Source: Rheum nobile
Lineage: Eukaryota; Streptophyta; Magnoliopsida; Caryophyllales; Polygonaceae
Reading direction: 5' to 3'
Assembly: GCA_027886185.1 (NCBI GenBank)
Contig: WOAB01000158.1
Span: 186,001 to 250,000, forward strand
Length of the DNA: 64,000 nt
Part shown: positions 1 through 10,200 of the stretch, piece after piece
Layout of the letters: every line of letters begins with the position of its first letter
Numbering within the stretch: position 1 is the first letter of the stretch
Program-made: the position numbers and the translations under genes
The notes under the pieces: model-generated
What the model saw: only the letters and a program-made list of their open reading frames with translations
Database searches by the model: none
What the model was told of the DNA's origin: nothing

Positions 1-399
1 TCCATATGGATCAGTTCCAAAGGATGAGAGGTGGTTAACATCGGGTTTTATCTTGAACGAGGAACAAGTGTGTTTCCCTTTCACACATGCGTCGCAAACT
101 CCATGGAACTCGGAACTAACATTTGGGTGTCCACGAACATGTTCCTTTGCATGAAACTTGTGAATCAGTCAAAGATTTGCATGTCCAAGCCTTCTATGCC
201 ACAATTCTGTCTCATCAGTAATAGACGCAACGCATAAAACTTTTCTTGGCTTGAAATCCTTGTCAACAATGTAGACATCCTTAAAACTGACTCCTCTGAG
301 AATGGTGTTCTTGGTTTTGTGATCCTTGACATAGCAGTCTTGGGAAGTAAAGACAGTCTTGTTGTTCCCTTGATCACATAGTTGTGCAACACTCAACAA
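1..399 (-). pseudogene. Copia pre-integrase and integrase zinc-binding region (element A), partial
   Basis: The minus-strand frame from 399 downwards reads as the GAG-pre-integrase domain. It includes LLSVAQLCDQG-type sequence, an FTSQDCYV segment and the integrase zinc-finger start LWHRRLGH (about 183-206). Below 170 the frame shifts, but a C-x2-C pair (CDACVKG-like) is still visible before the window edge. It aligns by eye with the intact copy in element D at 18,373-18,840. In a live element this domain binds zinc and contacts LTR ends during integration. The catalytic core is outside the window. This copy is broken. Confidence 0.75.
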
Positions 400-631
400 A
401 CTGAAACCAAGTTCATAAACTAAACTTACCTCTCTTACTGTTATGCTTGAGTTTAGTTTTGTGTCTACTGTTCCTATGATTTCTCTGCATCTCTTGTCTC
501 CAAGGGCTATGCTCCCTCTGGAGTGTTTGTGAAGTGATGTGAGTTGATCTTATTTTTCGATCATGTGGCACGAACAACACTATCAATGTACGACTTCTCA
601 TTCCTCTTCACTTCAACCTGTACAGAAAAAG

Positions 632-937
632 TTAAGGTTTGGCGACCCAGGACAACTTAGCTTTACCTGGTCGAGACACATAGTGCAATTGTTCCCTAGG
701 AATAACATGATCAATGCCAACATTTTTCTTCCTGGATCTAGCATGATTATGAATATGCACAAATGATTCATCATAGAAGTCATTCAAGTTAACATTGTTA
801 CTCCTACTATTCCTTCTCTTTCTGTGCCCTTCGGAGAACTTTCTTTTCTTTTCACAGTCTCTCTGTAGATGTCTGTTGTCCCCACAATACCAACACCACT
901 TGAATTGATCCATTTGAACATACTTCATGTAGGGCAC
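632..937 (-). pseudogene. Gag C-terminal zinc knuckle region (element A)
   Basis: About 100 codons carry a C-x2-C-x4-H-x4-C nucleic-acid-binding knuckle (CWYCGDNRHLQRDC), then a Lys/Arg-rich stretch and the motif SNNVNLND, which recurs in element D near 18,070. The segment ends GKAKLSWVAKP, as in the Gag C-terminus of elements D (KPSLFGSLN) and G (KYKLVWVRKN). It would bind genomic RNA in the particle. It is separated from the rest of gag by frameshifts at 938-1,296, so this is a pseudogene piece. The 400-631 stretch below it corresponds to the protease region but has no open frame. Confidence 0.7.
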
Positions 938-1296
938 GATGCTCCTACGTTGTTTAGCTCACTCTTCTTTTTCTTTAGATCCAGTGTACCCTATTCCATA
1001 TCTAGCCTCGATAAACCGTATGTCTTCTGCATCAGCTTTCTATTCGACTATCATGGAGTGGATTTTTTGAACATAGGCTTTTACTTCGGACATCTGCACT
1101 TCAAGCTTAGTTTGACCAACTAAAGCACTTGCATCAGCATTGTTAGAGACCTCATTCATTAAGATAGAGACCTTTTCATTTCTCAACCTTTCAAGTTCAT
1201 CATGATTTGCATCGCATGAAGAACAAGGAACAGTTGAGCTACTAGCAGTTTTAGATATGCCTTCTAATAAACTACTACATTCATCTTCTGAATTAG

Positions 1297-2082
1297 CTAG
1301 CTCCTCTTGAGTTTCAAATTCTCAGCATGCATTTCCTTTATGAGAGCAATCAAAGATTTCTTATCATAATTCACGAGATAATTAAGAAAGGTTTCGGGAT
1401 CTATATCAGGTTCCTCAGAAGGAACATTTGAGTCGCCAAGAGCCATGGCACAGATCTCACCACCCCAAGCTTTAGGGTCTTCACCATCGCAATCATTCTC
1501 ATCGCCCCAGACAGCAACAAAAGCCTTCTTGTCATCATTACAGTTGTAATAGGTGATGTCTTTGATGTCGCGCTTTGCATCATTGTTCCCTCCGTTCCTA
1601 TTTCTTCCTTTCATGTAGAGGGCACGCATAGCTCTAGTGAGTAAAGCAATTTCTGGATCATCGGAGACTTCTTCCTCGTCTTGATCATTTTCAATCATGT
1701 TCAATGCCTTCTCAACCATCAAGGAAAAATCCTTGCCTTTCTCAGTCATTTTCCCAACTCTTTGTTCAGTATCATACTTTTGAATCTTGCTAAAGATTTC
1801 ATGGAACGTTAAGTTGACAGTGTTGGGGTTCTCTTTTAAGATAGCCTTGGTCATGAAATGACGGTGAGGAAGACCATCAATGATAATGAGGATCTTTTCA
1901 TCAAGAATGATATCTTTGTCGGAGATAGAGTGAGTAGTCAGGTTAGTAGTGATCGCTTCAAATCTAGCATGGTAGGAACTCACTTCTTTATTATCTAACA
2001 TCCTGAAATTGTAAAAGTCCTTTTTTGTTGTGAAATGATCGATTTCACGGAGATCTTTGCTCCCCATGTACATTTGTTCCAA
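1297..2082 (-). pseudogene. Copia Gag capsid region (element A)
   Basis: A 261-codon open stretch with the copia Gag core (UBN2/Retrotran_gag type): a YNFRMLDNKEVSSYHARFEAI-like segment, DGLPHRHF, then the acidic DDPEIALLTRAMRALYMKGR linker. The first zinc knuckle expected after DIKDITYYNC is almost entirely deleted; element D keeps it at about 17,125-17,170. The N-terminal Gag (2,083-2,400) is recognisable just downstream of the PBS but contains several stops. Gag would form the cytoplasmic particle. This copy cannot make a full protein. Confidence 0.75.
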
Positions 2083-2440
2083 GGCAAGCCACTTAGCATT
2101 GGATGTCTCACAAGATTGAAGCTTTTGGACACCCTGTTAATTGAGAACATTGTTGATGATCATAGCCACCTTGCAATTCTTCTCCATGATTTGAATATCT
2201 TCTTGATCCCATTTCTTCGTCTTTTTCTTTTTCTCAAGATCAACAATCTCAAAATCTCCAAGAGAGATGATCAACCATCATTGAAAGTTGTTACTTTGGA
2301 CCCACTTGATGAAGAGAGTCTTCTAATATTGGTATTGACCAGTGAGCAACAAAGGAGGCCTTGAAGAGTTCAAACCAACTTCAACAGTAGTAGTAGTCAT
2401 TGTTACCTGAAAATCTATAAATAACACACAATCTAGAACA

Positions 2441-2457
2441 AACCTGCTCTGATACCA
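2441..2457 (-). other. Primer-binding site, tRNA-Met type (element A)
   Basis: On the minus strand this reads TGGTATCAGAGCAGGTT, complementary to the 3' end of plant initiator tRNA-Met. It lies two bases from the LTR end at 2,460, the normal position for priming minus-strand DNA synthesis. Confidence 0.9.
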
Positions 2458-2459
2458 AT

Positions 2460-3345
2460 TGTTGAATCGAGTGTGTTAGTATAAGGAACGGTAGAACAGT
2501 TCCTTGGGCAACGGAATATAATGACATAAAATAGAGTAACAGTAACAACGTTCCTTAGAGAAAAAAACTCAATCAACCAACTAATTGACTGAGAAAAACC
2601 TCTACCCCTAGGTTTTCCTAGTAGGATTTCAAATGTCTACATGTGTTATTAATCTTGGAATTACAATCAAGCAAGTCTTATGTCAACCTAGTTTACTCCT
2701 AGAAATGTAGACTCCTTGTATAACGTTCCTAACAACACCTTAGACACCTAAAACCCTATCAAAGACTCAACTTACCAAAGCTTCGTACTTGCAAGTGTTT
2801 CTTCTATTTTTTTCCTCTTCTCTGAATGCTCCAACTCTTTGGAAATGATGCATCGTGTGTGTGTGCAATGATGGTCACTTCTTCCTGTACTTATAGTCTA
2901 CAAAATATCCTATTGATTTACCCTAGTTTTACTTAAGGAAATCAAATCAAATATTCCTACACAATTTTTTTACAATCTTTTCTAACAACTGGATCTTCAA
3001 TAAACTTCTACCTTGTGGCCCAAGTCATTTCCAAAAGATCTCTTTCCAAAATTAGAAGATTCGGAAAATCGGCAAGGCTAACAGCGCGTTCGTCTCATCA
3101 TTCCTTGGCGATGTTACCTTCCGTTTTCCTTCTCACAAACGCACGTCTCATATCTTTAGTTTGCTCATGCGCGTTGTTCCATTGTTGACTTCTATGTTCC
3201 TTGCATATTTTGTTTTTATTCACCACATGGTTTTCATCGTTCATTTTCTTTCACTTTGTTCTTGAAACTTACAATCACAATAAAACCATCAAATGTAATT
3301 GAATTTATCATCATCAAAAGTAGAGGGAACATCATCGTTCTAACA
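2460..3345 (-). repeat. 5' LTR of element A (886 bp)
   Basis: On the minus strand the LTR starts TGTTAGAACGATGATG at 3,345 and ends ...GATTCAACA at 2,460, so it has TG...CA ends and abuts the PBS. Both ends resemble the LTR of element D (TGTTGGAACCTTGACG start; TTTGAAATCCTxCTAGGA near the end). The five bases outside it, CCTAT (3,346-3,350), would be one target-site copy; the partner lies off-window. Confidence 0.85.
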
Positions 3346-3526
3346 CCTATATTTTATCTTAACCTTATAACTAGTTATCGATACTAATACTTATCTGTTT
3401 TTCGTGTTCAAAGTGTATTTGGATATCGAAGAATCGCTTCCCTTGAAACTTTCTATATTTATTAAGAATCGATTCACGCAAACCATACCTAACTGTTGAC
3501 ACGTACGATTCATGTCGAAACATACA
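3346..3526. other. Spacer between elements A and D
   Basis: About 180 bp of AT-rich sequence between two LTRs. No gene, repeat or terminal-repeat structure is visible. Confidence 0.5.
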
Positions 3527-3873
3527 TGTTGGAACCTTGACGTTCCCTCTGGTTTTGATGATGATAAACACCATTAGGTTTTATTGTTTATATTGTTTCT
3601 ATGAGTTTTAGGTTTTATGAAAGAATTAAGGAACAATGGAAATCATGTGAAGAATAGAAAACAAAGGAGTGAAAAGGAACGTCGTACAAACAAGGAACTG
3701 TTACGCAAAAACAAATTGAAGATGTAAAGCGCGCGTAGAGTTTATATAAGGAAACAATTATACAAGTAAATAGCGGATAAGGAACAATGCGGGAAAACAG
3801 GGATTGCTTAGCTGTTACCAGGTGAAAACCGCTATATATGGAAACAAGTTTTGAAGATCTACTTGAAGGAAGA
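3527..3873 (+). repeat. 5' LTR of element D, left part
   Basis: This starts TGTTGGAACCTTGACG and matches the element's 3' LTR at 22,991-23,272 almost base for base, so it is an LTR. A TATA-like GCTATATATGG lies at about 3,830-3,840. The LTR is interrupted after GAAGA (3,869-3,873) by gypsy element B and resumes at 11,626. Confidence 0.88.
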
Positions 3874-4606
3874 TGATGAGGAATCATCCCCGCCATTAGT
3901 GCCAACCTTTGATGGACCGATTACTAGGTCAAGATTGAAGGAACTACGTCAAGAGCTGGAGACGTTTATGGCACATGATGTATCACATGACGAAGAGGAC
4001 AAGTCCAAAGTCAAGGCGTTGACTTTATTGGTCAACGTTACATATGTTTAATCTTATTAATTTCTGCATTGGATATTTTTAGGATTATTATTTATTTATT
4101 TTCAGCTTTCTATTTTCGGGTATTTTTGGAACAATTGTAGCCCGTTTTAGGAAGCTAGGGCCGGCCACCTCTTAGGTATTTAAGGCGCCCTTGTCTTCTT
4201 CATTAGTTAGATTTCTCATATTGTTAAAACACAAAAACAGAGCTTGGTTTTTGCTTTGAAAACTCGGCTCCCCGTGAGAGTCTCAATCGATTGTTCTTTC
4301 CTGCTTAGTTGTTTTCGTCTTTGTCAAGTCCCTCTGGAGTTGGTGATTTCGTACTTCATAAGCAATCCTCTCCGTGCTCCAAGTTCGTCAGCGATTCTTG
4401 GTTGTGTGGCGTTGTAGAGATCGGGTTGGTAGATCGTTCGACAAGGTTGCTTGCTATCAAGCAAGCGGGTTTTCTCGTCGTTTCTATTGGTTCTATCTAT
4501 TATCCTTTCCATTAGTTTCACTTCCGCCATTGTTCTAATCTTGTGTTTTCTTTTGTTTTGAGATCCGTTGCGTAGATCCATCTTCTATACGGCTAACCCC
4601 GTATCA
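3874..4606 (+). repeat. 5' LTR of element B
   Basis: This is a 733-bp repeat with TG...CA ends, nearly identical to 10,888-11,620. Its first 178 bp can be read as the same frame that forms the C-terminus of pol at the 3' end (open to 4,051 here). Confidence 0.95.
4174..4184 (+). promoter_or_regulatory. Candidate TATA box of the element B LTR
   Basis: GGTATTTAAGG lies about 430 bp before the LTR end, followed by a pyrimidine-rich CTTGTCTTCTTC segment that could hold the start site. The same sequence is in the 3' LTR near 11,188. This is a prediction from position and sequence only. Confidence 0.5.
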
Positions 4607-4608
4607 AT

Positions 4609-4620
4609 TGGTATCAGAGC
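4609..4620 (+). other. Primer-binding site, tRNA-Met type (element B)
   Basis: TGGTATCAGAGC begins two bases after the 5' LTR end and is complementary to the initiator tRNA-Met 3' end. Confidence 0.92.
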
Positions 4621-6166
4621 TTTGCGGCTTCGGATCGCCTTTGACGGTTCCAGATTCATCATCAAAAATTGGATCTTCCTATTTTCAATCGTCAATTGAA
4701 TTTCTTTGTTTGAGTCACATTAGTGAATTGTTAGTCTGACTGATTGTTTGCTCTTGTTTGTCTTGGAAAGGAGTTCGTTGCGGTTGATTGTGACTACGAG
4801 GATCCACAAAAACATACCAAAACCGTCCAAAAATCACCAAAAAAAATTTCGGCCCCCCCTTCCACCATTGTTGTTCGAACCCTCGCTTGGCGAGCAAGAC
4901 ACGACGGCGTCCAGGTTCGTGCGCGCCAGAGATCCGGTTGTTCAATTTTGGTAATCTTCAAGATACTTGCTTGATTTTCTAGAGATTTTATTTTATCTTT
5001 ATGGTGTAATATCCCAGGAAAAACAAGTTGCCTAAAAGAAAATTATATTAAAAAAAAAAAAGCATTATCGAAATTCAAAAAAAAAAGAAGAGGAAAAGGC
5101 ATCTCGGATTTTTGATTTAATTTTGTCTCTACGCGATTTTTTGTTAGGTTACCACACACACACACACACACAAAAAAAAAACCAAAAAAAGAAAGGGAAA
5201 TTGTTCCTGCAACTGTTCACGGACCTCTCTTTCAGCAAAACAAAAAAAAAATTAGGGTTCCGTTTTAGAATTTTTTTTTTCGTACCTCTTTGCCGCCGCA
5301 ACAGTACACGGCCGCCCTCCCCTCCCTCTCGGCGCCGCCGGCTCGCACGCCTCGCCCTCGCCCTTGTTCCCGCCGGTCTCTCATCGCAGGCCGACGCCCA
5401 AGCTTCCTCTCATCGCCACCTCACCGGTCTCCATCTCCCCGCAAATCCCATCGCTCATCTCGACGACGACCCACCACCACAGTCGTCTTCTCCGACCGGT
5501 CCTGCAGAAGCCCCGCGTCCAGCACCTCTCCCCGCGTCCACCTCCCTCCGCCCCGCGTCCACGCTTTCGCGCACAGCCCCCCGACCCGGCCACAACCCGA
5601 CCGGGTCCCCACCGGGTTGCGCTCAGTCAGCCCCACCCGACCCCAACCCGACCGGGTCCCACCCCGGGTTGTTCTCAGTCCACCCTATCCGACCCCAACC
5701 CGACCGGGTCCCACCCCGGGTTGCCCTCAGTCGAGCACTACCCCCCTCTTGCCCGAACCCCTTCTCCCTTCCGTTCCCTCGGGTCACTCTCGGCTGCAAT
5801 TGGCTTCGTTCCGAGTCGACAAAGGTACGTCTTTCTGACTTGCAATTCGCATTTCTTGAGTTCGAAACACATATATAGCCCCATCTTTAGTTGCATTTCA
5901 TTCTTGTGACTATAGTTGTGTCGCTTTCCTTGTTGAGTCGTTCTCTAGTCTCGCTTTTGTTTGAGTCATTTTTCGTCGTACATCTACTTGTCTTGTCTAC
6001 TACATCTCTGCTTGACCTTGATTTGCTGCGTATCTTGAGCACATAGAGAACTTGTCATTTACGAGCCTAACTTCGCAGGTTGTACAATCACCGAGTGCAA
6101 ACACTTGAGAGTTTTTTTTGGTTTTCCTAACCTTAACGTCTTTCTGTGTTCGTCTAAGTGGTGATC
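4621..6166 (+). other. Leader of element B, with a GC-rich insert-like tract
   Basis: This is 1.5 kb of non-coding sequence between PBS and gag. It holds A-rich tracts (5,045-5,100), a (CA)n run (5,153-5,172), and a strongly GC-rich, Pro/Ser-codon-like tract (5,285-5,780). The tract contains three tandem copies of a roughly 52-bp unit based on CCCGACCGGGTCCCACC (about 5,582-5,740). All three forward frames are open across much of it because stop codons are rare in such composition. A donor-like AAAG/GTACGT (5,821-5,829) and acceptor-like TTCGCAG (about 6,072-6,078) could bound a leader intron. No protein family was recognised. Confidence 0.6.
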
Positions 6167-7264
6167 ATGACAGGTTCCGGTGATGAACAGGTTCCTGCAA
6201 ATGGTTCCCATGTCGATATGCAGGCGATGCTACAACAGTTGGCTTCTACAGTCGCGCAATTGTCTGCGAAGTTTGACTCGTTGGAGACCCACTCCAACCC
6301 ACTCCCGGCTGCGCAGGAACACATTGGTCCATCGCATAGCGCACCGCTTCCCGCCACCGAGCCCTTGGTCCACCAAGCCACGGCCTACCAAGCGGCGATG
6401 GACGAGCGTTGCCAACCGAGAGCCACTGGCACCGACCGTATACGCCCGATTCGGCATCCCGCACCTCGTGATAGGTCTGAGTCCCCTCCTATGTCGATAC
6501 GTTATAGTTTATGGGGTGATGATGATATGCAGGACTATGAGCGCGAGGAGCGTAATGAGTGGCGTCCTTACCGCCCCCGGATTGACCGCGGACAGCCCCG
6601 CCGCCGTGAAGCCGAACAAGACGGCATTGGACGGATCAAAGTGAAGATCCCGGCTTTTGATGGAAAGTGTGATCCAGACGTCTACCTTGAATGGGAGACG
6701 AAGATTGAGCAGATTTGGGGTTGCCACAATTTCCCTGAACATAAAAAGGTACAACTCGCTGCTCTTGAATTTACTGGTTATGCTTTGGTTTGGTGGGATT
6801 CTGTTGTGAAGGCTCGAAGACAAGCCATGGACCCTCCGGTCAACACATGGAACCAGATGAGAGCTATGATGAGGGCCCGCTTCATTCCCCACCACCACAA
6901 TAGAGTTCTCCGCAACCGTTTGGAGACTATGAGGCAAGGCTCTTTAGGTGTTGAAGAGGTCTACAACAATATGCAGATAGCCATGGCACGCGGCAACGTC
7001 GTCGAAGATGAAGAGGCCACTATGTCCAGGTATCTACGTATCTTGCATCCTCATTTAGCTGACACTATAGAATTGTATCCCTATTCTACCATGACAGATT
7101 TGCTACACCAAGCAATTAAAGTGGAGAAACAATTCAAGTCCAGCTATACCCAACAACACCGCACGGTGCCACAACGCCAAAGCTGGCGTCCCGACCAGCA
7201 GCAGGGCCGCACCAGACACCAGAGATCCCGCCCAGCAACCGGTCCGCCTCGCGGCAATGAGTAG
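6167..7264 (+). CDS. Gag polyprotein N-terminal part (element B), ends at an in-frame UAG
   Basis: The first ATG is at 6,167 (MTGSGDEQ). The Retrotrans_gag core is recognisable at about residues 155-315: PAFDGKCDPDVYLEWE, the YALVWWDSV segment, then MRARFIPHHH and the VEEVYNNMQ helix. Gag assembles the virus-like particle. The frame stops at TAG 7,262-7,264, before the zinc knuckle (CFKCQGKGHYMKDC, about 7,382-7,425). That knuckle lies in the same frame, so the natural protein must have continued. Either the stop is a nonsense mutation or it is read through. I favour mutation, because no known readthrough context is visible (TAG AAT TCC) and the stop cuts off a Gag domain. Confidence 0.85.
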   Translation: MTGSGDEQVPANGSHVDMQAMLQQLASTVAQLSAKFDSLETHSNPLPAAQEHIGPSHSAPLPATEPLVHQATAYQAAMDERCQPRATGTDRIRPIRHPAPRDRSESPPMSIRYSLWGDDDMQDYEREERNEWRPYRPRIDRGQPRRREAEQDGIGRIKVKIPAFDGKCDPDVYLEWETKIEQIWGCHNFPEHKKVQLAALEFTGYALVWWDSVVKARRQAMDPPVNTWNQMRAMMRARFIPHHHNRVLRNRLETMRQGSLGVEEVYNNMQIAMARGNVVEDEEATMSRYLRILHPHLADTIELYPYSTMTDLLHQAIKVEKQFKSSYTQQHRTVPQRQSWRPDQQQGRTRHQRSRPATGPPRGNE

Positions 7265-10200
7265 AATTCCCGTGGTGCGCACCCCTCTACCTCCACCGCA
7301 CCACAGCAGCCCACACGGCCCGCCCCTAAAGTTACACGAGGTAACCCTGCTGACCCTCCTCCTAGAGCTAGAGATATCACTTGCTTTAAATGTCAAGGAA
7401 AGGGTCATTACATGAAGGATTGTCCTAATACTCGTGTTTTGATGATTAATCATTTGGGTGAGTTAGAGTCTGATTCTGACACTGAGCATGAAAATTTAGT
7501 TGCTAGCCATGATATGAATGAGCATGCCAATGATGATGATTTGGATTTTATTGAATATGAGCATGGTGATTCATTGATTGTTAGGAGGACTTTGCATGTT
7601 AATCAGGCTCCTTGTGATGATAATCAGCGTGAGAATTTGTTTCATACAAGATGTCTTGTTAAAGGGAAAGTTTGCAACATGATTATTGATGGTGGTAGTT
7701 GTTGTAATATTGCTAGTGTTGAATTAGTTAATAAACTGCAACTCCCTACTTTTTTGCATCCTAGACCTTATAGACTTCATTGGATGAATGATTGTGGTGA
7801 ACTCAAGGTGAATAGGAAAGCTAAGATTACACTTAAGCTAGGAACTTATGAGGATGAAATTTTATGTGATATTGTTCCTATGCAAGCTTGTCATATTTTG
7901 TTAGGTCATCCTTGGCAATTTGATAGACATGTTATTCATGATGGACGTACTAACCAACATGCCTTTGAGTTTCATGGTAGGAAAGTGGTGTTGAAACCGA
8001 TGACGCCGCTTCAAGTGGCTGAGGCTTATGATAAGAAAAGAGAGGCCGAGCGTAAGGGTAAGTCCCCAGCCGAACCATCCACTGCCTCCACACGGACCGA
8101 CCTCACCCTCGCCTCTACCCCTAGCCGAGTGCTCTTAGCATCCAGCAGAGACCACCTGGTAGATTACCTTCCCCCGGACGTCGCCCTCATGTCCCTTTGT
8201 CAGGCCTATACCCTGTTAGGTGACGACGACCGAGCTACACTCCCAGCTGCTGTCCGGACCCTTTTAGCTGAGTTCCTTGGTGTTTTCCTGGATGAGATAC
8301 CCCCTGGCCTACCCCCTATTAGAGGCATTGAGCACCAGATAGACCTGATTCCCGGTGCTACCCTACCCAACCGGCCTGCCTATAGGATGAACCCTACTGA
8401 GACCCAGGAAATCCAGAACCAAGTCCAGGACCTTCTAGATAAAGGGTATGTTAGAGAGAGCCGATCCCAGTGTGCTGTGCCTGTCTTAATCGTCCCCAAA
8501 AAGGACAATACTTGGCGTATGTGTGTTGATTGCAGGGCTATTAATAACATCACGATCAAGTACAGGCACCCGATCCCCAGGCTCGATGACATGTTGGATG
8601 AGCTCCATGGCGCCTCCACCTTCTCCAAGATCGATCTTCGCAGTGGATACCATCAAATCCGGATGAAGGAAGGAGACGAATGGAAGACAGCATTCAAGAC
8701 GAAGTTTGGTTTGTATGAGTGGCTTGTTATGCCTTTCGGTTTGACTAATGCCCCCTCTACTTTTATGCGTCTTATGAATCATGTCTTGAGATCTTTTATT
8801 GGTAGATTTGTTATAGTTTACTTTGATGATATTCTGATCTACAATAAATCTTTGGAAGCACATACAGAGCACCTCAGGGAAGTTTTATCCACTCTCAGAG
8901 CTGTACAGTTGTATGGAAATCTGAAGAAGTGTGATTTTTGCACTGACAGAGTTGTGTTTCTTGGTTTTGTAGTGAGTGCTCATGGACTGCAAGTGGATCA
9001 AGAGAAGGTGCAAGCCATCCGTGACTGGCCAACCCCGAAGAACCTAGGTGACGTGCGCAGTTTCCACAGCCTGGCTGGCTTCTATAGGAGGTTCGTTCGA
9101 GATTTTAGCACCATTGCAGCCCCGCTGACAGAGATCACAAAGAAGAATACTCCATTCCGTTGGGGTGAAGCTCAAGAAAAGGCATTCCAGACTCTCAAGG
9201 ATCGTTTGACACACGCGCCATTGCTGGTTCTGCCTGACTTCACTCGCCCCTTTGAAGTAGAGTGTGACGCCTCTGGCATTGGTATTGGAGGAGTCCTCAT
9301 GCAGGAAGGTAAGCCCATTGCCTTCTTTTCTGAGAAGTTGAAAGGTGCATGCTTGAATTATTCTACTTATGATAGGGAATTATATGCCTTGTTTAGAGTG
9401 CTGAAAACTTGGCAACACTACCTTTGGCCTAGAGAATTTGTGCTTAAAACTGATCATGAGTCCTTAAAGCATTTTAGGAGTCAAGATAAGTTGGATAGGA
9501 GGCATGGTAGGTGGATGGAATTCATAGAAACATATCCCTATGTGATTAAGTATAAGAAAGGAAAAGATAATGTTGTAGCTGATGCCCTTTCTAGGAGACA
9601 TACACTCTTGACTACTTTGGATGCTCGGGTCCTTGGATTCATTTATATTAAGGAGTTGTATGATATGGATGCTGATTTTGGAGTGATTTATAAGCATTGT
9701 GTGGAAAAGGGTTCATTTGATAAGTTTTTCTTGTTTGATGGATTCTTGTTTCGAGTTGATAAGGTGTGCATTCCTGTTTGTTCTCTACGGTTGTTACTTG
9801 TTGATGAGTCCCATAGAGGTGGATTGATGGGTCATTTTGGTAGAGATAAGACTTATAACATGTTGCATACTCATTTATATTGGCCACACATGCTTAGGGA
9901 TGTAGAGAATTTTATCAAACGCTATGTTGAGTGCTTACAGGCTAAATCTAAGGAAAAACCGCATGGTCTTTATACTCCCTTGCATATTCCTTGCTTTCCT
10001 TGGGTTGATATTAGTATGGATTTTATTGTTGGATTGCCTAGGACTAAGAAGAGGAGAGATTTTATATTTGTGGTTGTTGATAGGTTCTCTAAGATGGCTC
10101 ACTTTATTGCATGCCATAAAACTGATGATGCTAGGAATGTTGCTGATTTGTTCTTTAGAGAGATTATTCGGTTGCATGGTGTACCTCGTACTATTGTGAG

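Larger units (their letters stand above)
1..3345 (-). mobile_element. Element A: 5' part of a Sirevirus-like Ty1/copia retrotransposon
   Basis: Reading leftwards from 3,345 the order is 5' LTR (2,460-3,345), a tRNA-Met primer-binding site, a broken gag, a second zinc-knuckle segment and the start of the integrase region, which runs off the left edge. The order is that of Ty1/copia, and the LTR, gag and pre-integrase sequences resemble element D (3,527-23,272). Gag has several stops and a deleted knuckle, so the copy is dead. RT, RNase H and the 3' LTR lie outside the window. Placement in the Sirevirus group is inferred from similarity to elements D and G. Confidence 0.85.

Noticed and set aside
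4309..4581. Short open frames in both LTRs of element B (also 11,323-11,595)
   Set aside because: They are identical in both LTR copies, overlap on opposite strands, and match no protein family. They are shadows of LTR sequence.
5123..5909. Three overlapping Pro/Ser/Arg-rich open frames of 180-250 codons in the leader of element B
   Set aside because: All three frames are open in the same GC-rich repeat, as expected from low stop-codon frequency. None has a recognisable domain or a clear start context.
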